Source: Fulvia fulva (taxonomy: Eukaryota; Ascomycota; Dothideomycetes; Mycosphaerellales; Mycosphaerellaceae). Taken from it: a stretch of DNA of 64,000 nt. Positions 11,501 to 21,046 of the stretch are shown here, piece after piece (the stretch's first letter is position 1; each line of letters begins with the position of its first letter). Under the pieces are notes generated by a model. That model did not search any database, had not been told where the DNA came from, and was given only the letters and a program-made list of their open reading frames with translations. The stretch lies in contig NC_063022.1 in the NCBI RefSeq assembly GCF_020509005.1, positions 2,852,001 to 2,916,000 on the forward strand, in the 5' to 3' direction. The translations under genes were made by a program, and so were the position numbers.

Positions 11501-13137
11501 TCCGTATATTTACTAACGAGGTATAAGATAACTAGGTAGAATAGCTTTGTCTAGCTTAGTTTACGATCAATAACTACCTTTCTAAAACTAATATTATGTC
11601 GCTATTCTACGCTACTTTAGGCTCTAACCCTAGGTTTATAGAGCGCGTAGACCTAAGTACTAGAAAAGAGGGAGGACTAACTACTCTCTAGCGACTAGAT
11701 ACGCGATCGGCTAAAGCCGTCGTACGCCGGATTTACGACCTTTATAAGCACCTTTAAGAAAATATACGGATGCTATAAGCTCTCTAAGCTAAAGTAGTAA
11801 ACCGCTACCGAAGCATCCCGCTAGACTATAAAGTAGGCGACTAGGTATACCTAAGTACTAAGAACATCCGTACGACTCGACTATCTAAGAAGCTCGATAG
11901 AAGATACGCTAGCCCGTACTAGATTGTAGAAGTTATACTAGCTAAGCTCTTATATAAACCGAGATTGTCGGACGCTATAGTAGGACTCGATAACTACATT
12001 TATACCTCGTTACTTTAGCGAGCCGATCATCCCGACTTCCTACTACTCGGAGGCTAGTATCTAGTACTACTACCGCTAATAACTATCGAGCCTAATACTA
12101 CCGAAGCCAATATAGTCGCTAATATAGTCGTAATACCTATATATATATAAGGTAGAGAAGATCTTAGATATATATACCCGTAAGCGAGTAGGTAAAGTAA
12201 AGAAGGGGTAGAAGCGTAAAGTAGACACTTAGTATAAGGTAAAATAGCTTAGATATCAGAATAAGGAGAATAGTAAGACCTAGTAACCGGCTAAGAATAT
12301 GTTGAAACACGCGGCCGCCGCTATTATAGACTTTTACTATAAGCGGCCGGAGTTGTCTACGCCTATAGGCTTCGTAGCTCTATCTAATTAGGTCCTCCTA
12401 AGTAATAAGGTGCTCGGGCTTAATATAATTAGGGTTAATAGTAATACCGTTACGAATAAGTTGTCTCGAGCTATATCTCTAATAGAATCTACTTAGTATA
12501 TATTTACTACGTACCGCTATACTAGCTAGGTTACGGGAAAGCCTACTATCTTAACTAAGGACTCCGGTATCACCTACTACCCTTAGCTCTATAATAGTAA
12601 TAGTAGTTATACTAATACTCAAGTAAAACCTATAGAGCCTATAATAAAACCCAATCTTAGCTATAAGGATTATACGCGAGTACTAGCTAAAGATAGACTT
12701 AGGTCGAGGGTAAGCTAGCTAACTAGGTAGTATATTTCTCGAAGGAAGCCGGTCGCGGATAGGCTAGTTATAGATAGATAGGATATAGATGTGTTACTAG
12801 ACGATAATAAGGTATTAGAGGATAATTAGACTTTCGTATAGTTATAGAGTAGTACGGGTAAGTAGCCGTATAAGATAGATAACGCTTAGAGGACTAAGAC
12901 GCGTTTTAAGAGGGGGGTACTATTACGGGTAGCCCGCGACCCCTTACTATAGCTACGTCAGCCTAGGTAAACCGCGGACCTCCCGTATTGGGTTAGCGCG
13001 GCTTAGCTTTGCTTTATAACTTCGCCGCGCCTCGCGCTCCTCTTTCGTAGCTTTATAGAATAACAACTCTCTTATTTAGACCCTATAGTACGCGCGCCCT
13101 TATACTAGGCACCCTATTTCCCTAAGGATAGTAGTAA
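8578..13137 (+). mobile_element. 5'-truncated, RIP-damaged Ty3/Gypsy retrotransposon
   Basis: Reading through TAG codons gives, in order, a protease-linker region (about 8600-9300), reverse transcriptase ([20 protein letters not shown] near 9330-9380; YLVLPFGL near 9550), RNase H (ELLAIIKVFEE near 10250), integrase (about 10980-11700) and a basic C-terminal region with a chromodomain-like tail (about 11820-12060). The YLDD catalytic box is YLDN at 9649-9660, and the integrase zinc-binding cysteines near 11060-11090 read as Tyr; both are RIP-type G-to-A changes. A purine tract AAGAGGGGGG at about 12908-12917 precedes TACTATTACGGGTAGCCC, the probable RIP-altered start of the 3' LTR. No 5' LTR or gag is visible before 8578, where it abuts the 506-bp repeat. 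Confidence 0.85.
12918..13137 (+). repeat. Probable 3' LTR of the Gypsy element
   Basis: It follows a G-rich polypurine tract and begins TACTATTACGGGTAG, as expected if an original TGT start was altered by RIP. It is CpG-rich with few CpA/TpG. The right end is approximate, because reverse-oriented Copia sequence is recognisable from about 13140. Confidence 0.5.
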
Positions 13138-13868
13138 GAAATCATGACTACTTTACGGCTACGTTTATAGCTATAAACTTAGCTTCTATTATTAATGTTG
13201 TAATAGACTTCTACTTCCTACTTATCTAGGATATAGGTGATCTATAAAGGAACTATACGTATCCTAGAATTAAGACTCTATCCACTTTGTCTATAGCGTA
13301 GTTAGAGTCTAAGTTTCCCTAGAGATTGCCCCCTCCCTTTCTATAAATAAGACCTAGGTCTAGGTACGACCGTAGGTATTAGGAGAGCTTCTTTAAAGCC
13401 TTTATATACTACTACGAGGGATTAGCAATATATAAGCTAATTCTTCTAAGGGGGAATACTAAGTCTGGCCTTATTATTATTATTAGCTATATCTAGGTAC
13501 TATTATAGCTCTAGTAATCCTGTTTATTATACCTCTTATCTATAGGAGCCGTAGGTACTAAATGCTCGTAGCTCTCTATAGGTAAGTAGGTTAGCGTAGC
13601 CTTCTCTATAGCTATGTTCATCTTAGCTAAGTTAGCGTAGATATAGTGTCCTTAATTAAGCTTCAAAGTACCTTAGGACCTGTCTCTTATAATCCTTATT
13701 CTAAGGATCTTTATAGGTTTACTAAGATCTTTAGTCTTAAACACTTTTCTAAGCTTAGCCTTAAACTAATAAACATCTAATGGCTTCGGAGCTATAATAG
13801 GTATATTATCTATATAGGTAAGGACTATAAGGTCTCTATCCGTATAGATAAGTAGGTATAGATCTACC
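13138..13868 (-). mobile_element. Reverse-oriented Copia fragment (reverse transcriptase to RNase H)
   Basis: On the minus strand this reads as the same Copia family as the nested element. 13800-13860 gives DLCLLIY...YIDNIPII, matching DLCLLIY...YVDNIPIA at about 4150-4215. 13150-13240 gives ISWIS-KQKS and EAKFIAIN, matching the 4790-4860 region. Many TAG/TAA codons interrupt it. Only the 3' half of pol is present. Its inner end is fused directly to the 506-bp repeat, which suggests rearrangement or insertion followed by deletion. Confidence 0.8.
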
Positions 13869-14373
13869 TATTAGTTTATAAGCTTTATATAGCTACTTAG
13901 CGAGATATACTATTACAAAGCGGTAGACTATTAGATCTAATAGATTCTAACAACTCGTAAGCTCCTAGCATTACTAGGATCGTACGGAAATGCTTGTCTA
14001 GGCCGTAATAGGCTAGCGCCGGACTACCGGCTCATAATATCTTTAGAACTAGCTATGTTCTAATTATATTAAAATCTAGAACGCTCTAGGTGGTCTAGAA
14101 GATAAGCTATAGAATTCAATAGAATCTACGAGACATAACTTCTTACAAATCCGCTTCTTATTATAAATATACTACGTAATAGATTACGTAGTATAGAAGG
14201 TTCTAGGAGTCTATAATCAAATATAAATAATAGTAGAATAACCCTCTAGATAGGACAAGCAATAAAGCAAGTCTACTACTCTTAACTACTACTACCTCGA
14301 CTATTATACTCGATTTATTACGACTATCTACGAATATCCTAAGGCTAGCTTCCGCTACGAACACCTTTTAATA
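13869..14373 (+). repeat. 505-bp direct repeat, right copy
   Basis: It matches 8072-8577 in the same orientation, ending at the same CACCTTTTAATA point before diverging. The differences seen are mostly C/T transitions, with more TpA than the left copy. Confidence 0.8.
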
Positions 14374-14716
14374 CTATCCTATTAGGTCCTTCTTTGTCTT
14401 TCGTATAATCCGCCGTCTTCTACTACTACGTAACTCGTACCTATTTAATAGGCTACTTATTTAGCGAAACGGAGCGCTAAGGGAGATAACGGAGCTGCTC
14501 TATTTTGGTTCGACCGGTCTAATCGGACTGACTAGAGTGCTCGGTAATTAGCCTACTCGGTCTAATTAGTGACGCTAAGATATAGTACTATATAGACAAC
14601 GCTCCTTAACGAGTATATAGGAGCTTCGTACTTTACTTAATCTATTATACTACCGGTATAGTTATAAACCTTCACCTTCTTCAAGACGATATAGATATAT
14701 ATATATATAAAACATA

Positions 14717-14780
14717 ACGTGCTTTACTACTAAGCGGGCTATACTACCGAGCGGGCCACTTTTACTAAGAACTATACTAC
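14717..14780 (+). repeat. Left terminal inverted repeat of the first pogo element
   Basis: It begins ACGTGCTTTACTAC and is the inverse of 16519-16582 with six transition differences. Confidence 0.9.
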
Positions 14781-16518
14781 TTCTACTTTGATTACGACGG
14801 TATCTTAACACGACGACATCCTATAGAATCGTTACTAGGAGGACAATTCCTCTTTAGATTCTTCGCTATCTAGTAAGTCTACTTAATAGGTACGTACGTT
14901 ATGCCCCGACTTGCTATATCGCTTATAGCGTCGTAGCCTTAGTACTAGCCAAACACTATCTAGCGACTCTCTACTTACTTCCTACCTCCTAGTATCCTCT
15001 AGAGGTATTAATTACGACGCCTTATCGAAGGTTAGAGACCCTCTAGACTAAATATACTTGCGCTTTCGTGCTTTTCGCTATAAAAGGGCCTCATTTAACT
15101 TACGTAGCTTACTAATCTCGCTTTGTATAAGAGCTATCTAATACGCTATCTCTCTACTCCCTTTTATAAGCTAATATACCCCTTCCTTTAACGAGTTTAG
15201 CGATAAACCTACCCGGGCACGCATTTTGTTCGTTACTAGTATCGATAAAGAGTCGAATTCTTTTGTAGTTCGTAGTGTCTTCGTTTTCTAAGGGGTAGAG
15301 TCCGGAGCTAGAGGGGTTAGCGTACGTAGCTTAACATTAAGCTTGTCTATTACTAGCTATAGATTGAATAGAACCAAACTAGCGCCTCTAAAGCTCGATA
15401 GGATGTTCTCCTGTCTAAATAGAGCGTTATAGGCTACCTAGAAGGCGCGTAGGAACTCTACTTTATCGATATAAGTGATGCGCTAGCGTGCTAGGCCCGA
15501 GAGCTAAGTACTATATACCTTCTTTAAAGGCGAATAGCAACCTATATCTAATAGCTAGAGTAAGTACGAGGCGTACGATAGTATATATAGGGCCAAGATC
15601 TTGTATTCCTTATATAGATTCTAGAATACCTTCGAGTTATAGCTCTCGTAGCTATCGATAATAAGTAGTCTCTATACCCTAGTCGTACGAGCTATAGTAT
15701 ACTTCTAGAAATGCTCTAGCTACCGTATACCGAACTTATTGTTAGTCTAGCCGTTCTCTGTTAGTCCGATTGTCTAGTCTAGACCTAAGTTGCCGTCTTA
15801 GTACTAGGTACTAATATACTATTTGCCTATAAGAATAACGTAGGGTAGGAGCGCTATTCCGTCTATATAGATAGCCTTAATCACTATTACCTATTCTCTA
15901 TTACCCTATTAAACGACCTTCCTCTTTCTAATACGCCTTTCTGAACCCGTAACGACGCTCTAAGACGTAATGACACCTATTATAAACCCTATCTCGTCGA
16001 AGTTATATATATCCTAGTTAAGGATGCTATACTTCTCCTTTATATTACGTATAAGTAAGAACTACTTCTCGATAACGTCTAGATCTTCTATTAGGGCTCG
16101 CTAACGATCGTATCTACGTATTATACGAACCTTTAGCTCATAATACCGCCTAATAAACCTGTCTATTTAATTAAGACTAGCGGGCTTAAGACCCTTCTCT
16201 TGTAGTAATAAATCGGCTATTACTCGTATACTAGCCTTTAATAGCGGGAAACCTCTAAGATCTAGCTCGAATATATACTTAAGTATTACCCTCTCTTCTA
16301 GCTCTATAAGCTTCTTTGAATTAGGCTCGTAGTCACCCCGAGGAGGTCGTCTATTTAATCGATACCCTAGTATAGTTCGAGACGCGTCGTATACCTTTAT
16401 AGTAAGTCGATTTGTAATTATTGTGTCGCGTTTCGTAGCCTAGATAGCTAAGGTTAGTTTGGCCTCGTTTAAAGATAATATACGCTATAATAGTAGTTAT
16501 ATAGCTATATCTGTAGAG

Positions 16519-16582
16519 GTGGTATAGTTCTTAGTAAAAGTGGCCCGCTTAGTAGTATAGCCCGCTCGGTAGTAAAGTACGT
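16519..16582 (-). repeat. Right terminal inverted repeat of the first pogo element
   Basis: Its reverse complement starts ACGTACTTTACTAC, pairing with 14717-14780. A TA follows at 16583-16584. Confidence 0.9.
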
Positions 16583-16584
16583 TA

Positions 16585-17908
16585 CCCTATATTAAGATAA
16601 CAAAGCAAGGATTATAATATTAAGACTCTTATAAAGCGCCGATCTCGTAAATAAAAGCGTCTCTAGTACCGCAGGGTCTTAGAGTATAGAGTCTGCTTGT
16701 TATAGGTAGTCGTCGAGTTGTTAAAGGCTATAGAATAGTTAAAGAAGAGTCGTAGGTCAGAGGGTATAAAAGAGGGCTAGCTAAGTAGACGACGGTATAG
16801 TAACTACGGTCGGACTAGCTATAACGTACGAACGTACTAGGAAGATAGAGAGAATAATTCTAAGTTAGATAAGAGTATTAAGTTCACTAGTTCTCTATTT
16901 AATAGTAGTGAAAACGATTAATAAGGAATACAAGTTAGTCGTACTAAGACAAAATTCCTAGCTTACTAGTGTTCTTAGCTTACTAGTACTTTACGTTACC
17001 GCTAGTCTAGTACTAGCCTATTACGGCTAGGAGAGAATTATTATAGAAGCTATAATTATAACTTCTCGAATGTCTCAAATGTTCTAGTATCTTAACTAGA
17101 ATCTTTACTCTTAGAGTAACTATCCGGCTTCTATTACGAGTACCCCCGCTATATAAATAATATATAGCTTATAGTCGTCCTACGGAGAGCGCCTTTACGC
17201 GGCGGACGACGTAGGTATCTTCGTTACGACGAAGAGAAACTAAGACTCTCCCTCTCGAACCCTCCGCTCGAGGACTCGAAGAAAGACCCTTAAAGAGCGA
17301 CGTATTTCGAAGCCTATAACGCGACGATAACGACTACGAGTACGATATAAAGAAGGAAAAGAGATAGAAGAGAGGATAAGATAGGACACGTCCGGATATC
17401 TATTAACGGAGACCTCGAAACTACTCGGAAGAAGAGAGAACGCGACGGACTCTCTCTTCGGATAACGACGGCCGTACGAAGCGGGCGTTCTCGCTACGAA
17501 CCTACGAGGTACCTAAGCCTCGAGCTATCGTACGAAGAAGACGGTCGAAGACTCTCGGAGGGGACGGGCTATTCGAGATACCGCCTTTCTCTCTCTCTCT
17601 CGCTCTCTCGAATTCGGCGTTCGTACGACGAGTAAGCCCGGCGCGGCGAAGGCGGAGAAACACGACCCTAAAATACCGGTCGCGGTTTACGACCGGTCGT
17701 AATTCTCGAAACACGACGGGCGTAAAACTTGTCTCGCCCGGGGTAAGGCGATAAACCGTAATTCTCGAAACAAGATACGACTACCGGGCAAATACGGCGT
17801 AAAAGGAGTACGAGTTATACGCCGGGACTCGTAGGGCGGGAAGGCCCTCGTAATATTACGAAGAACGAACTCTTTCTTCCCTTCGAGAGGTTTTTCTAGC
17901 CGTAGCCG
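16585..17908. other. Inter-transposon region with a CpG-rich, CpA-free block
   Basis: No gene is supported. 16,585-17,150 is TA-rich, with a TATAAAAGAGGG motif near 16765 and a doubled TAGCTTACTAGT near 16960-16995; it could be an old LTR. 17,160-17,890 is unusually G+C and CpG rich yet nearly lacks CpA and TpG, and contains CGTAATTCTCGAAACA twice (about 17699 and 17757). The open minus-strand frame at 17502-17714 begins with TTG or GTG rather than ATG and looks like chance. I find no rRNA signature. Confidence 0.45.
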
Positions 17909-17910
17909 TA

Positions 17911-17970
17911 TCGGTCCCTATATACCCGTAGAGCGGGTATTAGACATCCTAGTAATATTAGACACCTTAA
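17911..17970 (+). repeat. Left terminal inverted repeat of the second pogo element
   Basis: It starts TCGGTCCCTATATACCCG. The first 32 bases contain a CCCG...CGGG palindrome that can fold on itself. Confidence 0.9.
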
Positions 17971-19736
17971 TAAAACTACGCTTTCTAACACGCGTATCTT
18001 CTATTTATTACGTATTATCTTATTAATATAGTTGCTTCTATCTATCGTAAAGAAGAGGAGCTTATTAGTAAGGCCGTATAGTAGTACTACGACGTATTAA
18101 ATCTAGGTCCTATTAAGTAGGTAGCCGCTAACTAGGGTGTCGATTACTAACGCTTTAGAAGACGACTTCTCGGTTATAACTCACGTAGTATACGGCCGCG
18201 TACGTATACGGTGTTAATAGACAATTAAGAAGCTATTCTTATAACCTACTTAAGGAGGTATAACAAGATAGGCGTATCCGCGCGACTCCGGATAGTCTAG
18301 ATTAGCGTAAATTCGATCCTTAAGCAATACTATACTAGACCTAGATCACCTCTAATTATAAGCTCGAAGTGACTATAACGATAGCTTAATCGACATCTAG
18401 AATAGAAGAAGGTAAAGTAATAACGATTAGAAGTAGTAAGAGTAGCGGCATAGGATATTAGTAACCTTAAATAGTAGTATAGCAAGCTATAGGAGACCTA
18501 TTAAGAGCATAGTATATTCCCTAAGGACATATAGAATATAGACAAGACTAGCTTCCGTATTAGTATTACGAAGAATTAGTACGTTCTTACGTAATATCCG
18601 AAGAGGAAGAACTTCCTTCCTACTACTAACAACCGTAAGAGCTATACGGATGTTATTACTGTCTTAGTAGCTAGGTATATAATTCTAGCCTTCCTTATCT
18701 TAATAGGGAAGATGTACCTAAGTACGTAGTACTAACACCTTAAAGACGACACGGTTGTAGGTGTTAGTGATTCTAGATACACAAATGACCTACTTATACT
18801 AGAATAGCTACGACATTTTAACGAGTACTCTACAAAGACATAGCGAGATGTATATAGGCTGCTATTAATAGATAGGTACGGCTCTTACTTCACGATTAAA
18901 TTCATTAAATATCGTGACGAGCATCTAATAATCCCCTTTACACTACTAGCCTATATAACACACTTTCTATAGCCCTTAGATGTAGTCGTATTCTAGCCTT
19001 ATAAGTACTAGTACGTAGAGGCTATAGATTTAGCTTCTCGCTATAGTTATAGCGACTATAACAAGCTCGAGTTCTTATATAACTTCGAGGCCTTTAGAAG
19101 GTAAGCAATGAAGCTAATAACTATTATAAGCGGCTTCGAGAAGTATAGTATCTACCCCTTTAATCCGGGGCTAATATTAGCTCGTATAAGGCAAGACCTA
19201 GCTACTCTTTGATTGAATAAACGAGTCTTAACACCGGAGCCGATTATTAACGATAAGTAGCTTCTAATAATAGTAAGGACCTTTAGTCGATACACTACTA
19301 CGCTTATAGCTAATCTATTAATAGATAAGTCTATTAAGTAGCGACTAGATCTACTCTTCCGTAGAGCCTAGATTACTATTGTTAAGGGCGCCGAAGCAGT
19401 AGCTAAATTAAACAACACTACGGTCCGCTAGAACACTCGTAATGCTCGTAATACTTAGAAGAGACAACACCTTTAGCGTAGAGGTGTTATAAAGGCTATT
19501 AACGTAAGAGCTGCTATATAAGAACGTAAAGAGAACATAGTAAAGCAGCTTGAAGCCTAGCTAGTACGTGTAAGAATAGGTGAATTGAGACACCGGATAA
19601 GTAAGATTATAAGCTATATTAAGGGGACATATAATAGACCTACTTATCTAGTAGAGAGACGGAAGATTATACTAATATAGCTTGTCTATATAGACGATAT
19701 AGCTAATAGATAGTTAAATACACCTCATTAATATCG

Positions 19737-19796
19737 TTAAGGTGTCTAATATCACTAGGTTGTCTAAAACCCGCTTTGCGGGTATATAGGGACCGA
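19737..19796 (-). repeat. Right terminal inverted repeat of the second pogo element
   Basis: The reverse complement begins TCGGTCCCTATATACCCG, pairing with 17911-17970. It retains the better palindrome CCCGC-AAA-GCGGG. Confidence 0.9.
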
Positions 19797-19798
19797 TA

Positions 19799-20441
19799 CG
19801 GCTAGGGCTTTTCCTCTCCTCTCGGATTTTCGGTCCTGTCTTAGGACCCGTGTTATATAGTCTAGGACTCATAAAGCACGTAAATGGAATAATTAATCAA
19901 TCAATTAATATATAGCTTATAAACTGATATTCTTTCAAGACTAAGTTACTACTAGGCCTAATATTTACTAGAGTTATTTCGTAACGAATCTATAGTATTC
20001 CGTAAGCGCGCGAGTAATCCCTTCTACTACTAGGATATATTAGCCGTCGGAGCGACGGATTTTCCGGTATACTTACGAGATACTAAGAACGTAAAATGAC
20101 ATTAGTAGATAGTAAGGTAGTAGATACGACATAGCTACCTACCCGCCCGCCCTGTCTTCTAGTAGTAGATAGATAGATCTACTTAGGCCTGTCTGGCTGC
20201 GCGATAAGCCCAATCGAGACCATGTCGAGCCGCTAAATAGGGTAATGGAGGTAGGTGGCACCATGGGAGTGCATCGGACAGCAAGCTAACACTAGCTAAA
20301 AGCAGACAGTGCAACAAGACCCGGTGTCGCCACCGAGATTCTGGCCATGCCGTGTACCCTTATATTTCCCGGTCTCGCTGGTTTCGATGATGTGTCTCTC
20401 ATCACTACTTTGTACCCAAGTCCAGTCGGCAACCTAGGACC
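19799..20441. other. Right edge of the left repeat block
   Basis: No gene is supported. Composition changes between about 20,090 and 20,200 from TA-rich, CpA-poor to ordinary sequence with normal CpA/TpG. AT-rich tracts (ATTAATCAATCAATTAATATATAG near 19890) precede it. Confidence 0.5.
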
Positions 20442-20684
20442 ATGCGTTACATTACCTCGCTACTTCCCGTCCTTGCGACTTTGCTCACGCTCGGGGCCTC
20501 CTCTATGCAACTCTGCGGTCCTTGCAAAGCAGTCGGACCGAACGATCTTAACGGAGGCTTGATTCCAGCCAGTAGGAAGCTACATGTGTGGGATCACATG
20601 CACGGAGGCAGAAGTCATCGGCGTGGTGGAGAAGTGCTGTGTATGTTGAGCTCCCTGGGCAGTCTCATGAGGATGTTGTGCTGA
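20442..20684 (+). CDS. Candidate small secreted protein (80 aa), weak
   Basis: This ATG-initiated 80-codon frame starts with a hydrophobic stretch of about 20 residues (LLPVLATLLTLGASS) resembling a signal peptide with cleavage near Ser20/Ser21. A CGPCKA motif follows, and there are four cysteines in total. It sits 350 bp from the edge of the repeat block, a common place for fungal effector-like genes. Against it: it is short, has no recognisable family, the C-terminal half is unremarkable, and other frames overlap it. An intron or chance ORF is quite possible. Confidence 0.28.
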   Translation: MRYITSLLPVLATLLTLGASSMQLCGPCKAVGPNDLNGGLIPASRKLHVWDHMHGGRSHRRGGEVLCMLSSLGSLMRMLC

Positions 20685-21046
20685 TTATGACGTGTTAGAA
20701 TGTGGCAGGAACCTAGGGTGGGGATTCAAGTCCGGAAGTAGGATGGGTACTTCGACCCTCCAAAGTGGCGATACGTGAAGTGCTGACTTAGTCGACGGAA
20801 CGATCGAGGCGGAACACTACTGGCGCGCGGTCTGTTGACAGGACTGGCCGGCCCTTTCGTACGTTTGCATACTTGATCGCAGTCAGAGAGCGGGAGGACG
20901 ATATGCGATGTGCTCTACACATCATCAATGTGCCACGCATCGCTTCACACGCCGGCAGGTTCGGGCAACGGCAATCATAGATGAATTGAACGGTGCACTC
21001 GACGGACCTCATCGTGATATAGCGCCTCATGTCTGGTCTCATCCAT
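20685..21046. other. Intergenic/3' region of the sugar transporter
   Basis: I see no supported gene here. It lies just downstream of the transporter stop codon at 21047-21049 and probably holds its 3' UTR. Confidence 0.5.

Larger units (their letters stand above)
14717..16582 (-). mobile_element. pogo/Fot1-type DNA transposon (RIP-damaged)
   Basis: A 1866-bp element bounded by 64-bp terminal inverted repeats (14717-14780 and 16519-16582) with six mismatches, all transitions. It is flanked by TA dinucleotides (14715-14716 and 16583-16584), the target site of Tc1/mariner/pogo elements. The minus strand, read through TAG, carries a transposase with an N-terminal helix-turn-helix region and a DDE core: YNFDEIGF, then LIIDSYES, then LLQLLDIGCYSPLK, the typical pogo/Fot1 order. 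Stop codons are scattered through the frame, so the copy is dead. Confidence 0.88.
17911..19796 (+). mobile_element. Second pogo/Fot1-type DNA transposon (RIP-damaged)
   Basis: A 1886-bp element with 60-bp terminal inverted repeats (17911-17970 and 19737-19796, five mismatches) and TA on both sides (17909-17910, 19797-19798). Read through TAG, the plus strand encodes a CENP-B-like helix-turn-helix region (about 18100-18420) and a DDE transposase: NIDKTSFRI near 18540, LLLIDRYGSYF near 18860, FLQPLDVVVFQP near 18970. A long basic C-terminal part runs to about 19730. Its length and layout match the element at 14717-16582, but its TIR sequence differs, so it is a different family member in the opposite orientation. 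Confidence 0.88.

Noticed and set aside
8072..14373. The 506-bp repeats as LTRs of the Gypsy element
   Set aside because: There is no target duplication and no TG/CA ends, the polypurine tract is at 12.9 kb next to a different LTR-like start, and inverted Copia sequence lies between.
17502..17714. 70-codon Arg-rich frame on the minus strand
   Set aside because: The start is not ATG. It lies in a CpG-rich RIP-altered block, where CGN codons give Arg by composition alone.
1..20000. TAG/TAA recoding (read-through as Gln) in the left 20 kb
   Set aside because: Stops track CpA-to-TpA damage, and ordinary genes in the same window use CAG/CAA and normal stops. RIP explains it.
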